Positions 46,701 through 56,000 of a stretch of 64,000 bases of DNA are shown piece after piece; position 1 is the first letter of the stretch, and each line of letters opens with the position of its first letter. The translations under genes and the position numbers were made by a program. The stretch lies in assembly GCF_947259345.1 (NCBI RefSeq), contig NZ_CAMYLS010000027.1, positions 124,001 to 188,000 of the forward strand. Reading direction: 5' to 3'. Source of the stretch: an uncultured Maricaulis sp. Its GTDB lineage: Bacteria; Pseudomonadota; Alphaproteobacteria; Caulobacterales; Maricaulaceae. The notes beneath the pieces are model-generated. The model ran no database searches and had not been told where the DNA came from. It saw only the letters and a program-made list of their open reading frames with translations.

Positions 46701-46884
46701 CGACGACCTGCGGAGCCTGCCCGGGGTAAGTTGTCTTGATGATGACCTGAACATCCGACAAGTCGGGAATGGCGTCCATTGGCATGCGGGAGAGCGAATA
46801 CACACCACTCCCTGCCAACATGGTTGCCAGAATGAGGACGATCAGCCGATTGCCTATCGACCAACGGATAAGAGAGCCGATCAT
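43726..46884 (-). CDS. cusA: CusA/SilA-type RND efflux pump
   Basis: 1052 aa, full length, 12 transmembrane helices. It is the proton-driven inner-membrane pump of a Cu(I)/Ag(I) tripartite system. The transmembrane-4 signature AMVDAAIVMIENMHKH is of CusA type and differs from the DGAVVMVEN of the other pump at 53040. Met-containing periplasmic regions (MGSEFMPDLDEGDILYMPS) fit the Met ladder of CusA. 4-bp overlaps on both sides. Confidence 0.94.
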   Translation of the reverse strand: MIGSLIRWSIGNRLIVLILATMLAGSGVYSLSRMPMDAIPDLSDVQVIIKTTYPGQAPQVVEDQVTYPLTTAMLAVPGAVTVRGYSFFNDSYVYVIFEDGTDLYWARSRVLEYLSQVAPTLPDAARPALGPDATGVGWIYQYALVDRTGQHDLADLRSLQDWFLKYELQTIEGVSEVATIGGMVRQYQVVADPDRLRALGIPLSAVRTAIERGNQESGGRVIEMAEAEYMVRASGYIEGVEDLEAIPVAVTETGTPILMSDIADITIGPELRRGIGELNGEGEAVGGVVVMRYGENARATIQRVEERLSELGASLPEGVEIVTTYNRAGLIERAVSSLREKLIEEFLVVGLICALFLFHFRSSLVIFLSLPLGILTAIIVMNAQGINANIMSLGGIAIAIGAMVDAAIVMIENMHKHAEREPITRENRWEIVTKASVEVGPALFFSLLIVTFSFVPIFALEAQEGRLFHPLAFTKTYAMAAAAGLAITLVPVLMGYLVRGRITPEHKNPVNRLLIAGYRPFIGLAIRRPVAVLLAAGLVLASAAVPLSRMGSEFMPDLDEGDILYMPSAFPGVSAGKVTELLQQTNRLIMTVPEVLTVHGKAGRAETATDPAPLTMIETTIQLRPREEWRPGITIDDIRAELDAAVDVPSLTNAWIMPIRGRIDMLATGIKTPVGIKIAGPDLDVIAEIGEEVEAIIRTLDGTASVYAERVTGGRFVDIDVNRLEAARFGLNVADVHDVVRTAIGGMTVGESVEGRERYPINLRYPRDYRNSVDSIRDLPVVTPTGAEIPLGRVADISIADGPGVIRSENARTNGWVYVDINGVDIGSYVEEAQQALAEYMELPPGYSISWSGQFEYMERAQAKLAVVVPVTLVIILLLLFLNFRRLTPVLMIMGTLPLALVGGVWLLDMLGYNLSVAVGVGFIALAGVAVEIGVLMIVYLEQALTRHQSLADEDGRPLNRSDIDEAVIEGALLRVRPIMMTVIATIAGLLPIMFGDGTGSEVMRRIAAPMVGGMTSATILTLLVIPAAFLIWKRVGLAGPTQSAAVAGGVQ

Positions 46885-48599
46885 TCCTCGCCCCCAGCAT
46901 CAACTGGCCGCACGACCGCAATGCCCGAAATCTGCCATTGGCCTGGCCGCGTTTCATCAATCGAAAAGCTGACATGGTCCCCTTCAGAGACCCCATCAAG
47001 CGTAACACCGTCGCCCAACTCGTAGACCATGCTCATGGCCGGCATATCGATCGCCTCGATGCGCTCATGATCGATCTCAACCATGTTGATATCGGACATC
47101 AGGGTAACGACACGGCCTTGCCCTTCGACCACGGGATCCGGCTGCGCCGCGTCCGATCTAGCTATCGAGGCGAGGCGCCACTGCCCTTCATCGTTCTGAC
47201 GCAAGGTGAAGCTAACCTCATCACCCTCCGACAGGCCGTCGAGCGAAACGGCGTCCAACGTGAAAAAAGACATGCTCATCACCGGCCATCCGAGTTCCGG
47301 GATCGGATCATGTGTCAGGTCGATCATGCCGTGCGACGCCATCACACCGTCGACAACCCCTGCGCCTTGTACGATTTCCGGGGGGGCGGCGGGCGCGTCA
47401 GCCCCCGCCATGCGCAAGGCGACACCCTGAAGACTAGCTTCGGAATCGATCAGGAACTGGCTGGACACCACCACGCGCTCACCTTCCGACAGGCCAGTGA
47501 GAACCTCGACGCGTCCATCGGCCTCAGCACCCGTGCGCACTTGCGCCAGACGGTACCGGCCGTCACCCAGTGCCAGAACCACCCGCTCCGATTGACCGGT
47601 ACGGATGACCGCCTCGAACGGAACTGACAGCACATTGTCGCGCGGCGACGCCTCGATGCGAACATTCACATAGGCTTCGGGGCGCAAGGCACCATCGCTG
47701 TTTGCAAAGCGCATGCGCACCGGAATGGAACGACTTCGCGGGTCCACAGTCGGGTAGAGATACTCTACCTGACCGTGCCACATCCGGCCTGGCTGGGCGC
47801 GCGACTGCAGCCGGACGCTTTGCCCTGGCTCGATCGCTGCAGCCTCATCTTCAAACAAATCCGCGACAACCCAGACCTCTCGCAGGTCCGCAATCGTCAT
47901 CACCACCATGCTCGGATGAGCATGCGCGCCTTCGCGAACATTCATCTCCAGCACAACGCCTGTTCGTGGCGCGTAAACGTCAACCAATCTTTGTGGCGTG
48001 CCGCGTTGCGCGATTGAGTCAATCTGGGCCTGATTGACCCCAAGGGCTCGCAGACGCGAGCCCGCCGCCGCCACCAGGCCTGGGCGGGACACATTGACGG
48101 CTTGCAGGAATTCACTTTGAGCCGTGACAATTTCCGGCGAGTACATACGGAAAAGCAGGTCGCCCGCTTCCACCACATCACCTACAGCGGCGATGCGCAG
48201 ATCCTCGATCCAGCCTTGCGCCCGCACATCAACCACAGAGGCTAGGTCATCAATGGGCCGCACATAGCCAACCGTGGCCAGGTCTTCCGCAAACCGACCC
48301 CGTGTCACATTTGCCGTCCGGACTCCGATGTTGTTCTCGACAGCCGAGGAGATGGTAATGGTGGAATCGTCCGTGGGCTCACTACCGGCATATACCGGGA
48401 TCAAGTCCATACCCATGGGCGACCTGCCCGGCTCGTCCTGGCGAAAATTTGGGTCCATCGGAGCGACCCAGTAGAGAATTTCCCGCTCGTCGGATGTTGC
48501 GGCAATATCGCTTCCGCCCACAAGGCTCATGCCGAGCGCGCCAAGAGCGATCCCCGCCAACAAAGTGCCGGTACCCAGAAGGATTGTACGCGGGGTCAT
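46881..48599 (-). CDS. cusB: CusB-type adaptor fused to two CusF-like domains
   Basis: 572 aa. The N-terminal anchor is followed by the heavy-metal-binding-like WVAPMDPNFRQDEPGRSPMGMDLIPVY, then HlyD-type lipoyl and barrel regions (to about residue 410). The C-terminus carries two tandem CusF-like barrels. The first has H-x7-W-x2-M-x-M (HDPIPELGWPVMSM), the exact CusF metal motif; the second has H-x7-M-x2-M-x-M (HERIEAIDMPAMSM). CusF is normally a separate protein. Overlaps cusC and cusA by 4 bp each. Confidence 0.92.
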   Translation of the reverse strand: MTPRTILLGTGTLLAGIALGALGMSLVGGSDIAATSDEREILYWVAPMDPNFRQDEPGRSPMGMDLIPVYAGSEPTDDSTITISSAVENNIGVRTANVTRGRFAEDLATVGYVRPIDDLASVVDVRAQGWIEDLRIAAVGDVVEAGDLLFRMYSPEIVTAQSEFLQAVNVSRPGLVAAAGSRLRALGVNQAQIDSIAQRGTPQRLVDVYAPRTGVVLEMNVREGAHAHPSMVVMTIADLREVWVVADLFEDEAAAIEPGQSVRLQSRAQPGRMWHGQVEYLYPTVDPRSRSIPVRMRFANSDGALRPEAYVNVRIEASPRDNVLSVPFEAVIRTGQSERVVLALGDGRYRLAQVRTGAEADGRVEVLTGLSEGERVVVSSQFLIDSEASLQGVALRMAGADAPAAPPEIVQGAGVVDGVMASHGMIDLTHDPIPELGWPVMSMSFFTLDAVSLDGLSEGDEVSFTLRQNDEGQWRLASIARSDAAQPDPVVEGQGRVVTLMSDINMVEIDHERIEAIDMPAMSMVYELGDGVTLDGVSEGDHVSFSIDETRPGQWQISGIAVVRPVDAGGEE

Positions 48600-49846
48600 T
48601 GGACGTCTCCCGTCAGGAACAGGATCCGGCTATGCGCCTGCAACGCGTCAACGCGGGTCCGGATCAAGGTCAGCTCGATATCCAGCAAGGCGAGCTCGGA
48701 GCGCACGAGTTCGGCAAAGTCTGCCTGCTCGTTTTCGTAGGCTGCAAGGACGGCTGCCGTTGTTTCACGCGCGCGCTCCAGCACACCCGTTTCATAAATC
48801 ATGGCCGTTTCGTTGAGGCGCTGGAAGCGTATCCAGTCTTCATCCAGTTGTCGGCGCAGATCGAGCAGCAACGCTCGACGGTCCAGCTCTTCGGCGGAAC
48901 GCATCTGACGGGCTCCAGCCACGCTTTCATCCTGCCGCCGCTGACTGAAAATGGGCATTTGCACGCTCACACCGATGCTGGCGACGTCCGACCGGCTGCC
49001 TCGCACGCCATATCCGGCATCCACACTCCAGACCGGATTGTAGGCCTCCAGTGCCAGATCGATCTCCCGCTCGCTTGCCTCGATCCGGGCGTTTCGTGAC
49101 ATCACGGACGGATGTCTGGCCAAGGCATCCAAAGCCTCGTCGCCCCCGGGCAATGCCGGCAGGACAGGTAATCGCGGCAGCATGTCTCGTCCTGCTGCGG
49201 CAGCGCCGACATAACGCGCCAACTGCGCCCGGGCTGTTCCAATTTGCCGATCGATCTCAATTTGCCTGGCATCCAGCAATGCGGTTTCCAGGTCCACGCG
49301 GATGACGTCATGGGAATTGCCTCGCCCGCTGGCAAACAGGGCCGTAGCCACCTCGCTGAGCTGTCGGATCTCTTCGCGCCGGGCCCGCGTCAATTCACCT
49401 GCCTGTTCCCAGTAATAGGCTTCCAGCCAGGCCAGACGGACTGATCGTGTGATCAATCGCTGTTCCAACCCGCCAAGGGCCAGAACGCCCTGGGCCTGCG
49501 CCCGCTGCCGCTCTCGCTGCAGGTGACGGCTCGCGTTGCTGGGTATGACCTGCCGCACGCCGACCTGCATCTGGGTCATCGCTTCACTGTTGGGGTCTAG
49601 ATTGCTGAGGGGGAGGTTGGCGAGGCCAACCCGCAACGTCGGATCCGGCAGAGCCATGGCCGCCTCGCCGGCACGCTCGAGCGCTACGGCACGCGATCTC
49701 AAACTCCCAATGGCCGGGTCTTCGGTTTGGCCGGCGATCAACACGGCCTCCGCCAAGCTGAGCGGAGAGGGTTCAGAAGCAGGTTGCGCAATCGCAGTTG
49801 AAAGCTGAAGCGCAGCCGCAAATGCGGCAATGGCGGGCATGGACAT
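48596..49846 (-). CDS. cusC: CusC/TolC-type outer-membrane factor
   Basis: 416 aa. Signal peptide (1-20), then paired OEP repeats of long amphipathic helices (LPDPTLRVGLANLPLSNLDPNSEAMTQMQVGVRQVIP, GRGNSHDVIRVDLETALLDAR). It lacks a clear lipid-Cys. It forms the outer channel of the pump. First pump gene of the cusCBA-merR operon, 61 bp behind a small Cys-rich gene. Confidence 0.9.
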   Translation of the reverse strand: MSMPAIAAFAAALQLSTAIAQPASEPSPLSLAEAVLIAGQTEDPAIGSLRSRAVALERAGEAAMALPDPTLRVGLANLPLSNLDPNSEAMTQMQVGVRQVIPSNASRHLQRERQRAQAQGVLALGGLEQRLITRSVRLAWLEAYYWEQAGELTRARREEIRQLSEVATALFASGRGNSHDVIRVDLETALLDARQIEIDRQIGTARAQLARYVGAAAAGRDMLPRLPVLPALPGGDEALDALARHPSVMSRNARIEASEREIDLALEAYNPVWSVDAGYGVRGSRSDVASIGVSVQMPIFSQRRQDESVAGARQMRSAEELDRRALLLDLRRQLDEDWIRFQRLNETAMIYETGVLERARETTAAVLAAYENEQADFAELVRSELALLDIELTLIRTRVDALQAHSRILFLTGDVQ

Positions 49847-49907
49847 GAATGTCTCCGATGCGGGCAGAACGAAGGTGAAATGAGCCCATTAACAAGGCTC
49901 GGCTTCG

Positions 49908-50309
49908 TCACGCGCGCGGAGGACGATCCAGATGATCCAGAATGGTGGAAACCGGCCGGAGCACGACCCTGCGGGTAGTTCGTTCGATATGGCCCGCTGC
50001 CGGGCGCGTCGTCGCACTATCTGGGATCAGGGTCGAAAAGGAACAAGCAAGGCCGCACGGATTACCGGAGCACGCATCCATGCCATTACAGGGCTGGCCA
50101 CGCTCTGCGGCGCCGACATCTTCAATGCCGCTGCCTTGCGGGCAGCAATCATGGTCCAACATTTGGGTCATGTCGCTTGGGGCCGCGGCATCCGGGCCGA
50201 CGTCGGAGGCATAGCCTGTCCCGCCCAGCGCGAGTGCGCCCAGCAAAACCAGGATCAGGCTGAACCGTCGCCAAACCAAAATCGTGTGCCTCCTTCGCGC
50301 GCCGATCAT
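49908..50309 (-). CDS. Small exported Cys-rich protein before cusCBA
   Basis: 133 aa. A hydrophobic leader (about 14-34), then a Cys-rich exported part (DHDCCPQG, GQPCNGMDACSGNPCGLACSFS). Small Cys/His-rich exported proteins are typical first genes of metal-RND operons and may bind metal, but no family name is assigned. Its start is just downstream of a CueR-type promoter. Confidence 0.7.
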   Translation of the reverse strand: MIGARRRHTILVWRRFSLILVLLGALALGGTGYASDVGPDAAAPSDMTQMLDHDCCPQGSGIEDVGAAERGQPCNGMDACSGNPCGLACSFSTLIPDSATTRPAAGHIERTTRRVVLRPVSTILDHLDRPPRA

Positions 50310-50326
50310 GACACCCTATACGATGA

Positions 50327-50357
50327 GTATTGGTATTTCCCTCACGCGGAATGTCAC
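50327..50357 (-). promoter_or_regulatory. CueR-type promoter of the cus operon
   Basis: Minus strand: -35 GTGACA, a 19-bp spacer holding TTCC-GCGTGAG-GGAA, -10 CAATAC. The dyad TTCC-N7-GGAA and the 19-bp spacer match the ATPase promoter at 43297. The predicted start site is about 10 bp before the first ATG, so the leader is short. Confidence 0.7.
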
Positions 50358-50386
50358 AGGCGTGTCCCCTTTATGATCCGGGAGGC

Positions 50387-51718
50387 TCACGTTCCGCTCT
50401 GCTCGGCAGCTGCCGTCCGGACCCAATGAGACAGATAGATGCGTTCGAACGCGAAAACGGCAGCGATCGAAATCACAGCGATCAGAACAATCAACGGGTC
50501 CTGCTGCAGTTTGAGACCGGTAAACGCCATCAGAACCACAGCATCCAGCCCCAGAGCGGTCAGTAGAATGACACCGGACGCGCCAATTTCCACACGGCGG
50601 AATTTCCACACACCGAAATGAACGGCCATGTCCATGACCAGATAGAAGAAGGCGCCGAGTGACGCGATCCGGCCCAGATCAAAGAACACCGCCAGCACGG
50701 AGGCGATAACGACCGTGTATACCAAGGTGTGGCGCTGGATCGGCCCAGGCATTCCGAAATGCCTGTGTGGAATCATTTTCATATCGGTCAACATGGCCAG
50801 CATGCGAGAGACGGCAAATACACTGGCGAGCACGGCCGAAGCAGTCGCCACCGCCGCGAGCAATACCGTAAGATAAAACCCGAAACGCCCGAGCGCCGGC
50901 TCGGCGGCTTCTGCCAGCGCGAAATCCCGTGCCGCCACAATCCTATCCAGTGGCAAGCTGGACCCGACACCGAATGCCACGAGTAGGTAGAGCAGGACAC
51001 ACACCAGGATCGACGCCATGATAGCGCGTCCGACATTACGATGCGGTTCGGTGATTTCCGCGCCGCTATTCGTGATGGTGGTGAACCCCTTGAAGGCGAG
51101 AATGGCTAGCGCTACTGACGCGACGAATCCGAGCAGTCCGCTCGCGCCCTCATCACCAGCTGCGCTAGCGGCAAACCCGATTCCACTGGACCAGAGCGCC
51201 GCGATCCCAAACGCGGCAATCCCGCCGATCTTGAGCAGGGCCATGAACATCGAGAACAGTCCGATGGACCGATTGCCCGAAATGTTGATCAGAAAGGCAA
51301 ATCCGATGACGCTGACCGCCAGGACGGGCACCAGCGGACCTCCCGACACATCGAAACCTCGCAGGACGTAAGTCGCAAAAGTCCGCGCCACCAAGCTTTC
51401 CGCGATCACCATGCTCAACGCCATAAGGAGAGCCGCGCCGGCTGCAATCGCTCCCGACCCGTAGCACTTCTCCAAGATCATGGCGACGCCGCCAGAGGAC
51501 GGCCACGCATTGGACATTTTGATATAGCTATAGGCACTGAATCCCGTGATCACAGCGCCGATGATGAACGCCAGCGGGAAAAGGCGGCCAGCCAGCTCTG
51601 CCACCTGACCAGTCAGCGCAAAAATGCCGGCGCCGATCATCACGCCTGTTCCCATCGCAACAGCACCGGGAAGCGAGATGGAGCCAGCGTTGTAATGCGT
51701 TTGTTTGTGCTCAGTCAT
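50387..51718 (-). CDS. APC-superfamily amino-acid permease-like protein
   Basis: 443 aa, about 12 transmembrane helices. The APC start (GSISLPGAVAMGTGVMIGAGIFALTGQVAELAG) with the GxGIFAL unwound-helix motif, and FKGFTTITNSGAEITEPHRNVGRAI in the middle. Substrate unknown. Similar permeases appear inside metal-resistance islands without a proven role. Confidence 0.82.
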   Translation of the reverse strand: MTEHKQTHYNAGSISLPGAVAMGTGVMIGAGIFALTGQVAELAGRLFPLAFIIGAVITGFSAYSYIKMSNAWPSSGGVAMILEKCYGSGAIAAGAALLMALSMVIAESLVARTFATYVLRGFDVSGGPLVPVLAVSVIGFAFLINISGNRSIGLFSMFMALLKIGGIAAFGIAALWSSGIGFAASAAGDEGASGLLGFVASVALAILAFKGFTTITNSGAEITEPHRNVGRAIMASILVCVLLYLLVAFGVGSSLPLDRIVAARDFALAEAAEPALGRFGFYLTVLLAAVATASAVLASVFAVSRMLAMLTDMKMIPHRHFGMPGPIQRHTLVYTVVIASVLAVFFDLGRIASLGAFFYLVMDMAVHFGVWKFRRVEIGASGVILLTALGLDAVVLMAFTGLKLQQDPLIVLIAVISIAAVFAFERIYLSHWVRTAAAEQSGT

Positions 51719-51739
51719 GACACCCTCGCGGCAACAGCT

Positions 51740-51883
51740 TCAACCAAGCGGCCACGATCTCTCCTGTGGGTCAAGCTGATGGCAATAAGCCAACACCATG
51801 TGGCTGGAAATATCGGCGCGTACTGGCAGATAAAGCTCAGGGCTGCGGGAAGTGATCGTTTGGTTTTCCGTCGCCTTGTCCAT
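51740..51883 (-). CDS. Possible 47-aa protein
   Basis: Small frame from ATG 51883 with GGAGAG about 8 bp upstream, between the DUF3703 remnant and the permease gene. The composition is protein-like (ELYLPVRADISSHMVLAYC) but no family is recognised; it may be an N-terminal fragment of a lost gene. Confidence 0.3.
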   Translation of the reverse strand: MDKATENQTITSRSPELYLPVRADISSHMVLAYCHQLDPQERSWPLG

Positions 51884-51908
51884 CCCGCGCTCTCCGGTTC
51901 AGTCCACG

Positions 51909-52329
51909 TCAACGATTCAGGACGATAAAAGCCGAAGCCGCGAGGAGGGCGAGTACAGGGCCCCTACCGATGACACCACGGGCTACCGAGTAGTTCTGCA
52001 GCAACGCCTCGAGGTCTTTCGGGATCGCCATTGGCTTGATAGCGAGAACGCCTGCCCCTCCGGTGTTGCCCTTGGGGACCCATCCGAAGACGTAGCCCGG
52101 TATCACGGCCACGAGCCGCACAACCTGTCCGCGATTTTCCTGCCGGTTGGACCGGCGGATACCGAGCTTCAGCATCCACCAGTGCGCGGACAAGTGTTTG
52201 AGAAAATAGCGTTGGCCGAGAATGTGGACCCGCTCAAAATGGCAGAACGCCAGTTCGTCCTCAAGGAGAGCATAAGCAGCGCGCGCGGTTCATTTCTTCG
52301 GCCCAGGCCGATGTCAGACTACGGCTCAT
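51909..52329 (-). pseudogene. Frameshifted DUF3703 gene
   Basis: The protein reads MSRSLTSAWAEEMNRAR in one frame from ATG 52329, then continues in another frame as AYALLEDELAFCHFERVHILGQ, HLSAHWWMLKLGIRR, FGWVPKGNTGGAGV and PMAIPKDLEALL. This is the full DUF3703 pattern (ExAFxHLERAHVLGQ, PxGNTGG). The shift falls in the run CCGCGCGCGCTGC near 52275-52290, so either one base was lost or gained in nature, or it is a sequencing error. DUF3703 genes often accompany metal-efflux genes. Confidence 0.75.
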
Positions 52330-52331
52330 GA

Positions 52332-52685
52332 TCACACTTCGGCCAAATCGAACAGGGAGCATGATGCCGAGACAGAGAATTTCGGCACCTGTGAAGCAAC
52401 AGCGGAACAATTGAACTCATTCAATTCACCAACAGGTTCCACGAGGGCACGGTGAGGGAGGTAGATGCATCGTTCAAGCTTAATCTCAACGTTGCTCGTA
52501 ACCTCTTTGGACTCATCGCTACCGTCGAATATAGTGGCATCAACCAGCACGCTGCGGCGGCGGCTCGCAGAATTGAGCCGCCGGGGCAACAATACGTGCA
52601 CACATTGCAGATTGACCTGCGAGCGCCGTCTCTCGCAGGTGCCGCCTTGGCCGTCGTCACTCTCGCGCAGAGTTTCGTTGAACAT
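52332..52685 (-). CDS. Unknown 117-aa protein
   Basis: Starts at ATG 52685 with an excellent ribosome site (AAGGAGGACGACG). No recognised family; the N-terminal half is basic with several Cys. Frames are also open on the other strand, so coding is uncertain. It ends 2 bp before the DUF3703 start. It might be a remnant of a metal-related gene. Confidence 0.4.
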   Translation of the reverse strand: MFNETLRESDDGQGGTCERRRSQVNLQCVHVLLPRRLNSASRRRSVLVDATIFDGSDESKEVTSNVEIKLERCIYLPHRALVEPVGELNEFNCSAVASQVPKFSVSASCSLFDLAEV

Positions 52686-52806
52686 CGTCGTCCTCCTTGA
52701 CCGACAGATTGTGACGCCCCGCGCAGCTTCTCGGTAAAACTGTGAAACGCATCGGCGACCAGGACGCGGACAGCTGGCTAGAGGCTGCCCAGGCTTCGGG
52801 CCACGG

Positions 52807-52893
52807 TCAGCAGGCCTTTTCCCGATTGGCAGCAAACGCCCGACTCTCGCCGGACTGCATTTCGGCTCCAAGCTCGTCATGGTCCGGTGGCAT
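52807..52893 (-). CDS. Possible 28-aa leader peptide behind a MerR-type promoter
   Basis: MPPDHDELGAEMQ... begins 29 bp after the -10 of a MerR-type promoter with AAGGAG 7 bp upstream. It may be a leader peptide or the 5' stub of a gene that has been lost. Its distance to the next gene (120 bp) argues against a normal operon start. Confidence 0.35.
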   Translation of the reverse strand: MPPDHDELGAEMQSGESRAFAANREKAC

Positions 52894-52921
52894 CGGGCTA
52901 CTCCTTGGCGAAATCTGGAAC

Positions 52922-52952
52922 AACCTAATTCCTCTAGCGACTACAGGGCCAA
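52922..52952 (-). promoter_or_regulatory. MerR-type promoter reading toward the DUF3703 remnant
   Basis: Minus strand: -35 TTGGCC, a 19-bp spacer with the dyad CTGTAGTCGCTAGAGG (7-bp arms, one mismatch), -10 TAGGTT. The dyad core resembles those of ZntR/CadR/PbrR-type sites and the ones at 59131 and 60363. Confidence 0.75.
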
Positions 52953-53039
52953 CACCGGCGTCGGCGCGGGGTGGGATTGGAACTGGTAGTGAGCCCCCGG
53001 ACCGGGGCGGCGATCCGAGGGCCCGAACGCGAGTCCAAG

Positions 53040-56000
53040 CTAGGTCTGCTCCTCCTGTTCCGGCAGCACCGGCCGCGGCGCAAACCATTTGTAGACGGCC
53101 GGCAGGACCAGCAGCGTCAGGACGGTCGACGTCACCAGTCCGCCGATGACCACCGCCGCCAGGGGACGCTGCACCTCCGAACCGATCCCGCTGGCAAACA
53201 GGAGCGGCATCAGGCCGAGCCCGGTCGTCGTGGCAGTCATCAGCACCGGTTGGGCCCGCATCACGGCGGCCTCGACGCTGAAGGCGTCGACATCCCGCCG
53301 CGTCCGCGCAAAGCGGTCGAGGAAGGAGACCAGCACCATGCCATTGCCCAGGGCGATGCCGAACAGGGCAATGAAGCCGACCGAGGCCGGCACAGACAGG
53401 TTCTGGCCGGTCAGCCAGAGCGCTGCGATGCCGCCGACCAGGGCGAGCGGGATGTTGGCCACGATCAGCAGGGCGCTTTTCAGGCGGCCGAAGCTGAACA
53501 GGAGCAGTAGCATCACGATGCCCAGCGTGACCGGGATGACCACGGCGAAGCGGGCATTGGCCTGCTGCTGCAGTTCGAACTGACCGCCCCATTCGACGTA
53601 GTAGCCGGATGGCAGGTCAACTCCAGCGGCAACGGCTTGCTGCCCTTCGGTCACGAAGGAGCCGATGTCGCGGCCGCGGACATTGGTCTGGATGGTGATG
53701 AAGCGCCGCCCGTTCTCGCGGGTCACCTGGCGCGGCCCCTCGATCCGTTCCACGTTCGCCACCTGGCTCAGCGGGATCAGTTCGCCGCCCGGCCCGTTCA
53801 GGACGATACGGCCGATGCGCTCCGCATTGGCGCGATCGGCCTCGGGATAGCGCACGACGATATCGAACCGCCGAATGCCCTCGAAGACCTGCCCGGCGGT
53901 TTCACCACCGACTGCACTGCGCACGACCGACAGAACGTCCTCGACGTTGAGCCCGAAGCGGCTCATCGCGTCGCGATCGACCGTGATGCGCAATTGCGGC
54001 GCTCCGGTCACCTGGTCGGTCTGGACGTCCGCCGACCCGTCGATGCCGCGGATCACGCGGGCAATCTCCGCCGCTTCCCGTTCCAGCACCGCCATGTCCT
54101 CGCCGAACAGTTTGATCGCGAGGTCCGCCTTGGTGCCGGTGAGCAGTTCGTCCGTCGCGGCCGCGATCGGCTGGGTGATGTTGAACCGTGCTCCGGGGAA
54201 GTCCTCGAAGCGCTCGCTCATGCGAGCCAGGAGGTCCGCCTGCGTGCGCGCCGTCGTCCATTCCGATCTCGGCCTCAAGGCAACGAAGGCTTCGCCGCTG
54301 TTGACCGGATCGGCATGAGCGCCGACTTCGCCGCGGCCGACCCGTGTCACCACGCGCTCGACCTCCGGAAAATCGTCGAGCAGGGTCTGCTCGAACCGGG
54401 TGACCGTATTGCGGGCCTCCGGCAGGCTGATAGAAGGGGCCATCGTCAAGCGGATAAGCAGGTCGCCCTCGTTCATGCGCGGGGTGAATTCCGAGCCGAG
54501 GCGCGGAAAGATCAGCGCGCCCGCCGCCAGCATGACGCCGGCGAGCAGGACGGCCGCCCAGCGCCGCGCCACGAAGAAGCCGACCGCCGGACCAAACCAG
54601 CGGGCATAGAGTCCGCCGCCTTGCGCACGGGCCGACCTTGGCCGCAGACCGAGAAAGGCCGCGGCCGGCGCCAGAAGGACGGCGAAGACCAGCGAACCCG
54701 CCATGGCAAAGACAACGGCAAATGCAAGCGGCCGGAACGTTTTCCCCTCGACGCCATCGAGCGTGAGAATCGGCAGGAAGACGACCACGACGATGAGGAT
54801 GGCAAAAACCAGCGGCTGCAGCACCTCGGCGCAGGCTTGTGCCACCACATTGCGCCGGTTTGCCTCAGCTTCGGCCTCACGCAGGCGGCGATTAGCGTTC
54901 TCCACCATGACCACCGCCCCGTCGACCATCATGCCGATAGCGGTCGCGATCCCGCCCAGCGACATCAGATTCGCCGAAACGTTGAAGAGACGCATCGCGA
55001 TCAGGGCAAAGCCGACCGAGAAGGGGATGGACGCCACCACAATCAGGCTCGGCCGCCAGCCGCGCAGGAAGGCGAACAGGATGACGGCAACCAGCAGGGC
55101 CCCCTGCCAGAGTGCCGTCGTCATGGTCGAGACGGCGGCACCGACCAGTTCGGACTGGTCGTAATAGGGCACGGCCTCGACACCTTCGGGCAGGGTTTCG
55201 TTGATGCGGTCCAGCCGGTCGTGAACGCGGCCGATCACTTCATTGGTATTGGCCCCGATCAGCTTGAGCACCAGCCCGGCGACAATCTCGCCCTGGCCGT
55301 TCATCGTAGCCAGGCCTTGGCGGGGTGCGCCGCCGATCCCGATCCCGGCGATATCCCGAACGCGCACCGGCACGCCATCGACGACCTTGACGACGATATC
55401 GCCCAAATCGTGCTCGCCTTCGGCCAGGCCGACCGCCCGTACCGTATATTGTTCGGAATTCTCGACCAGGAACTGCGCCCCGGCATTGGCATTATTGGCC
55501 CCGACGGCCGCCACCACGTCCGCAACGGTGAGGTCGTAGCGCAGGAGCGCGTCCGGCCGCACCTCGATCTGGTATTGCCGTTCGAACCCGCCCAGCGAGA
55601 GAACCTCCGTCACGCCGCGTATGGTTTGCAGGTCGAACTTCACCAGCCAGTCTTGGATGGTGCGCAGTTCGACACCGTTCAGGGCGCCATCGGTGCTGTC
55701 GAGGAAATAGAAGAGGATCTGTCCGAGCCCGGTGGTGATCGGCCCCATGGCCGGCTCGCCGAAGCCGTTCGGTATGTCCTCGCGTGCCAGCCGGAGACGT
55801 TCGCCGACAAGCTGGCGGGCCCAGTAAATATCGGTCCCGTCCTCGAAATAGATATTCACCACCGACAGGCCAAAATTCGAGGTGGAGCGGACCTCCGTCA
55901 GCCGCGGCAGCCCGTTCATGGCCGTCTCGACCGGGAAGGTGACGTAGCGCTCCACCTCTTCGGGGGCGAGGCCTTCGGTTTCGGTGAAGACCTGCACCAG

